DNA of 64,000 bases from positions 1,472,458 through 1,536,457 of the forward strand of contig OZ025890.1 in assembly GCA_964019415.1 (NCBI GenBank), written 5' to 3'. The stretch is from Ianthella basta. Its lineage: Eukaryota > Porifera > Demospongiae > Verongiida > Ianthellidae. Shown piece by piece: positions 61,660-64,000 of this stretch (its first letter is position 1; the number at the start of each line of letters is the position of its first letter). Below the pieces are notes generated by a model. That model had not been told where the DNA came from, did not search any database, and was given only the letters and a program-made list of their open reading frames with translations. The position numbers were made by a program, and so were the translations under genes.

Positions 61660-64000
61660 CTAGTGCCACAGAAGCACCCTATCTACATGCAAGTGTGGGG
61701 GCTCACTCAGGCACACCCCAAATACAGTAGGTTGTGAAAGCACAGCGAGTGGAAGGTGTGGATTGTGAAGTGTATATAATACTGGGAGCAGGAGGGTGCA
61801 TGGAGGATGATGGGTGTTTGCAAGAAACACCACTTGTCTGCTCTGTCTCACTTTGAGCTTCCTCCCTCTGGTCTCAATTGGGAGGAGGAACACAATTACA
61901 GCTGAGATGAAGGGCACGACCATAAATACAATGATACCAGCAATGTCGCTGGCTGGAAACAAGACCTGTTGGTGGGGGGAGGGGATAAAGGGAGGGAGGT
62001 GAACATGCAGTGTTTATGTGGTTATCAAATGGCCAACACACCTGTGCAATGTAAGGTGATGTAATCCCTCCAATGCGTCCAACAGTGCTGCAAACACCCA
62101 TTCCAAAAGCTCGAACCCTCGTTGGATACACCTCAGGTGTGTACACGTAGAGAGCTTGAAAGGCTCCCGCAATGAGAGCTCGACAGACGAACAAGAAGAC
62201 AGTCAGCCAAATCCTAGTAGGAACAGGGAGGTGGAGATGAAATGAGTTAAGCAGTTAAATTCCTCCTGGATATTGATATGTACTGGGTCATCATTGGTAG
62301 ATACCAAGATGTACATGTACTCACTCGTCAATACAGAGGAAGAGGAGTCCAGTGAAGAGTGTTACTATTAGCATCTCAACACCAATCACAATTTTCCTTC
62401 CAATGAAGGTCAGGATCAACATTGTGATTAAGATGCCTGGCACCTCTGCAGCCGAGGTCCAGAGCAATCTGACGTAGTCTGCGCTCTCTAATGACTTGCA
62501 AACATCCAGCCGAGGTAGACCACTCTGCAGGCCTACAGTCAGTACAGGAGTGGATGATGCCCATGCATAGGCAGAGAGAAAGGAGGGAGGAGTGGAGAAC
62601 AGTGAATGAGCACAGCAGTCACTCTGCTTGTTCCCAGGCATGTTTGCATCCACTACCCCCTCCACACATGCATAGCCATGCACATGCAACCATGCACCAA
62701 CACACCCACCCACACACTTACTGCAGTGCTTATCATACTGGAAGATGGTGGTTGTGAGAAGGATTATGCCGTAGTAATAGAACACAAAGTCTAGCCAAAT
62801 TGGCCAGAGCAGAAAGGTGGTCTTCCACATTCCATTCTTGAAGATGTACATAAAGAAATAGCTGTCCCACTACAGAGACAGTAGTGTAGAAGACCATGCA
62901 GTCAAAGACAGACAGAAAAATGAGAAACAGGGTTAGCTACTGTTGATATACCCCTTAGTGGAATACATGGAGTTAATTCACATTACAACTGTGACAAAAT
63001 GTGTGCTACTTCACTGCTACTAGAGTGCTTGCATGCATGCATGTATGTGTGCTAGGATGCATGCATGCAGTTTCTACATCAATGCACTGCATGCTGGAGG
63101 CAGCATCTTGTATCATGTAAACCCTTGTTGACTGGATAGATGCAGTGATTCCAACCTTCGACTTCCCATTGCTTGGAAGGAGAGTTGAAGAAGGAGGTAT
63201 TGACTGTACTTCCCTTCTATCCTCTTCTTCATCTGTTTGCCTGTTTGAATTGCTATCAGGCAGTTCTCCATCCCTCTGCATCCTTTCCTTCTCCTCCACA
63301 GTCACTAAGCGTCCATGAAGTCTGGGTTTGCAGTTTATCCTGGCCACAAGGTTGAGGACAGAGAGTGCCTTGTCCGCTTGACCATGCAGAATCAGGAACC
63401 GAGGAGATTGGGGCACAAACTGGACAGGGAGTAAAAGAAGTATGCATACAGCTCTGGGCTGTGTGAGCACAGTAAAGCAAGGCACTCCACACTCCACACT
63501 ACATAACACAGCAGGTTATCATACATACTACAAGTGAATTGCCATTTTAGGGATGAGTCCAATGATGGATTGTGTGCATGCGAGCAGCAAAGAGTAGACT
63601 CCTTGTGCCTCCTCTCCTTCTTTACGTGACTATAACATGGTTCAGGTGACATCCATACACTATGCGCTACCAGCGGCTCCTTCATCATTGTTTTATACCA
63701 CATACAACACACCATGTGTAACTTAGTGCATCGACTTACAGGGAAAATACAAGCCATTGCAGTGACTGGCAAAGCAGCAATACCGAGCATCCACTGCCAT
63801 CCAAGGGTGGGCACTGTTGCCCATGCTATGCCGACAATACCAATGGAGCCAGCAACCCAGAACACCTGAAACGGGGACAGTCAAAAAAGACAAAAACAAG
63901 TTTCAATTCATAAACATCATGCAATAATACATTAATTATGCAAGCCTCTTCATATATGTGTGTGTGCGCACACCTCAATCAGGAGCACACCAATCACTCG
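61660..64000 (-). CDS. SVOP: SVOP/SV2-like major facilitator transporter, 3' part (5' end outside window)
   Basis: Membrane transporter of the synaptic-vesicle-2-related branch of the major facilitator superfamily; substrate unknown. Exons, 5' to 3': to 64000 (RVIGVLLIE), 63865-63740 ([32 protein letters not shown]), about 63420-63120 ([20 protein letters not shown], a cytosolic loop), about 62867-62723 ([20 protein letters not shown]), about 62533-62325 ([20 protein letters not shown]), 62213-62042 ([20 protein letters not shown] then [11 protein letters not shown]) and about 61962-61660 ([11 protein letters not shown]). [18 protein letters not shown] and the PIET(R/K)GR end are shared with human SVOP. 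The C-terminal tail after KVRQSRQVV has no family match and may be intron read-through. The 5' exons, with half of the membrane segments, lie past the right edge. Confidence 0.87.

Overview
The window is nuclear DNA of an invertebrate metazoan. Genes are intron-rich and closely packed, GC content is moderate, long (GT)n/(CA)n arrays sit in introns, and the genes recognised (p70 S6 kinase, UBE2L3, BRAP, CWC22, eIF4H, an UNC-93-like transporter, an SVOP-like transporter, CCDC42) form an animal-type set. A sponge is my best guess, but this is inference; nothing here fixes the phylum.

Layout. 1-3223 (+) holds the 3' part of an unrecognised acidic protein gene with a 32-bp minisatellite in an intron. 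3350-4780 holds a decayed sulfotransferase tail followed by an intact single-exon sulfotransferase. 5734-8847 (-) is CCDC42, head to head with a WD40-repeat gene (9008-11019, +).

From about 10 kb to 32 kb lies a tandem triplication. Each unit carries the last exon of the WD40 gene (+), a four-exon UNC-93-like transporter (-) and the last exon of BRAP (-). The functional WD40 exon is in the leftmost unit and the functional BRAP exon in the rightmost. The other WD40 and BRAP copies are orphans or relics, while all three transporter copies stay open. The middle unit also carries a 3.4-kb single-ORF non-LTR-type retroelement inside a transporter intron, flanked by a 16-bp target-site duplication. 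Two small TA-flanked MITEs and a 40-bp minisatellite are present in units A and B but not C, which gives a relative history.

31.5-59.1 kb is a run of housekeeping genes: BRAP (-), CWC22 (-), a type II membrane O-fucosyltransferase-like protein (+), S6 kinase (-), UBE2L3 (+) and eIF4H (-). Three head-to-head pairs (CCDC42/WD40, CWC22/O-FucT, S6K/UBE2L3) share gaps of about 160-195 bp that are probably bidirectional promoters. 59.9-64 kb contains a frameshifted partial duplicate and then the 3' part of an SVOP-like major-facilitator gene (-), whose start lies beyond the right edge.

Most notable: the nested triplication and its history; the retroelement; a 30-bp triplicated exon end plus splice donor in the S6K activation segment; a perfect 168-bp palindrome with no spacer and a hammerhead-like core on both strands; a 53-codon coding repeat in CWC22 and a start codon cut off by an intron; and a possible tRNA-like SINE with a 15-bp direct repeat. 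I saw no CRISPR array, operon or clearly new biochemical system. Exon boundaries are read by eye from GT/AG sites, reading frame and known protein families.
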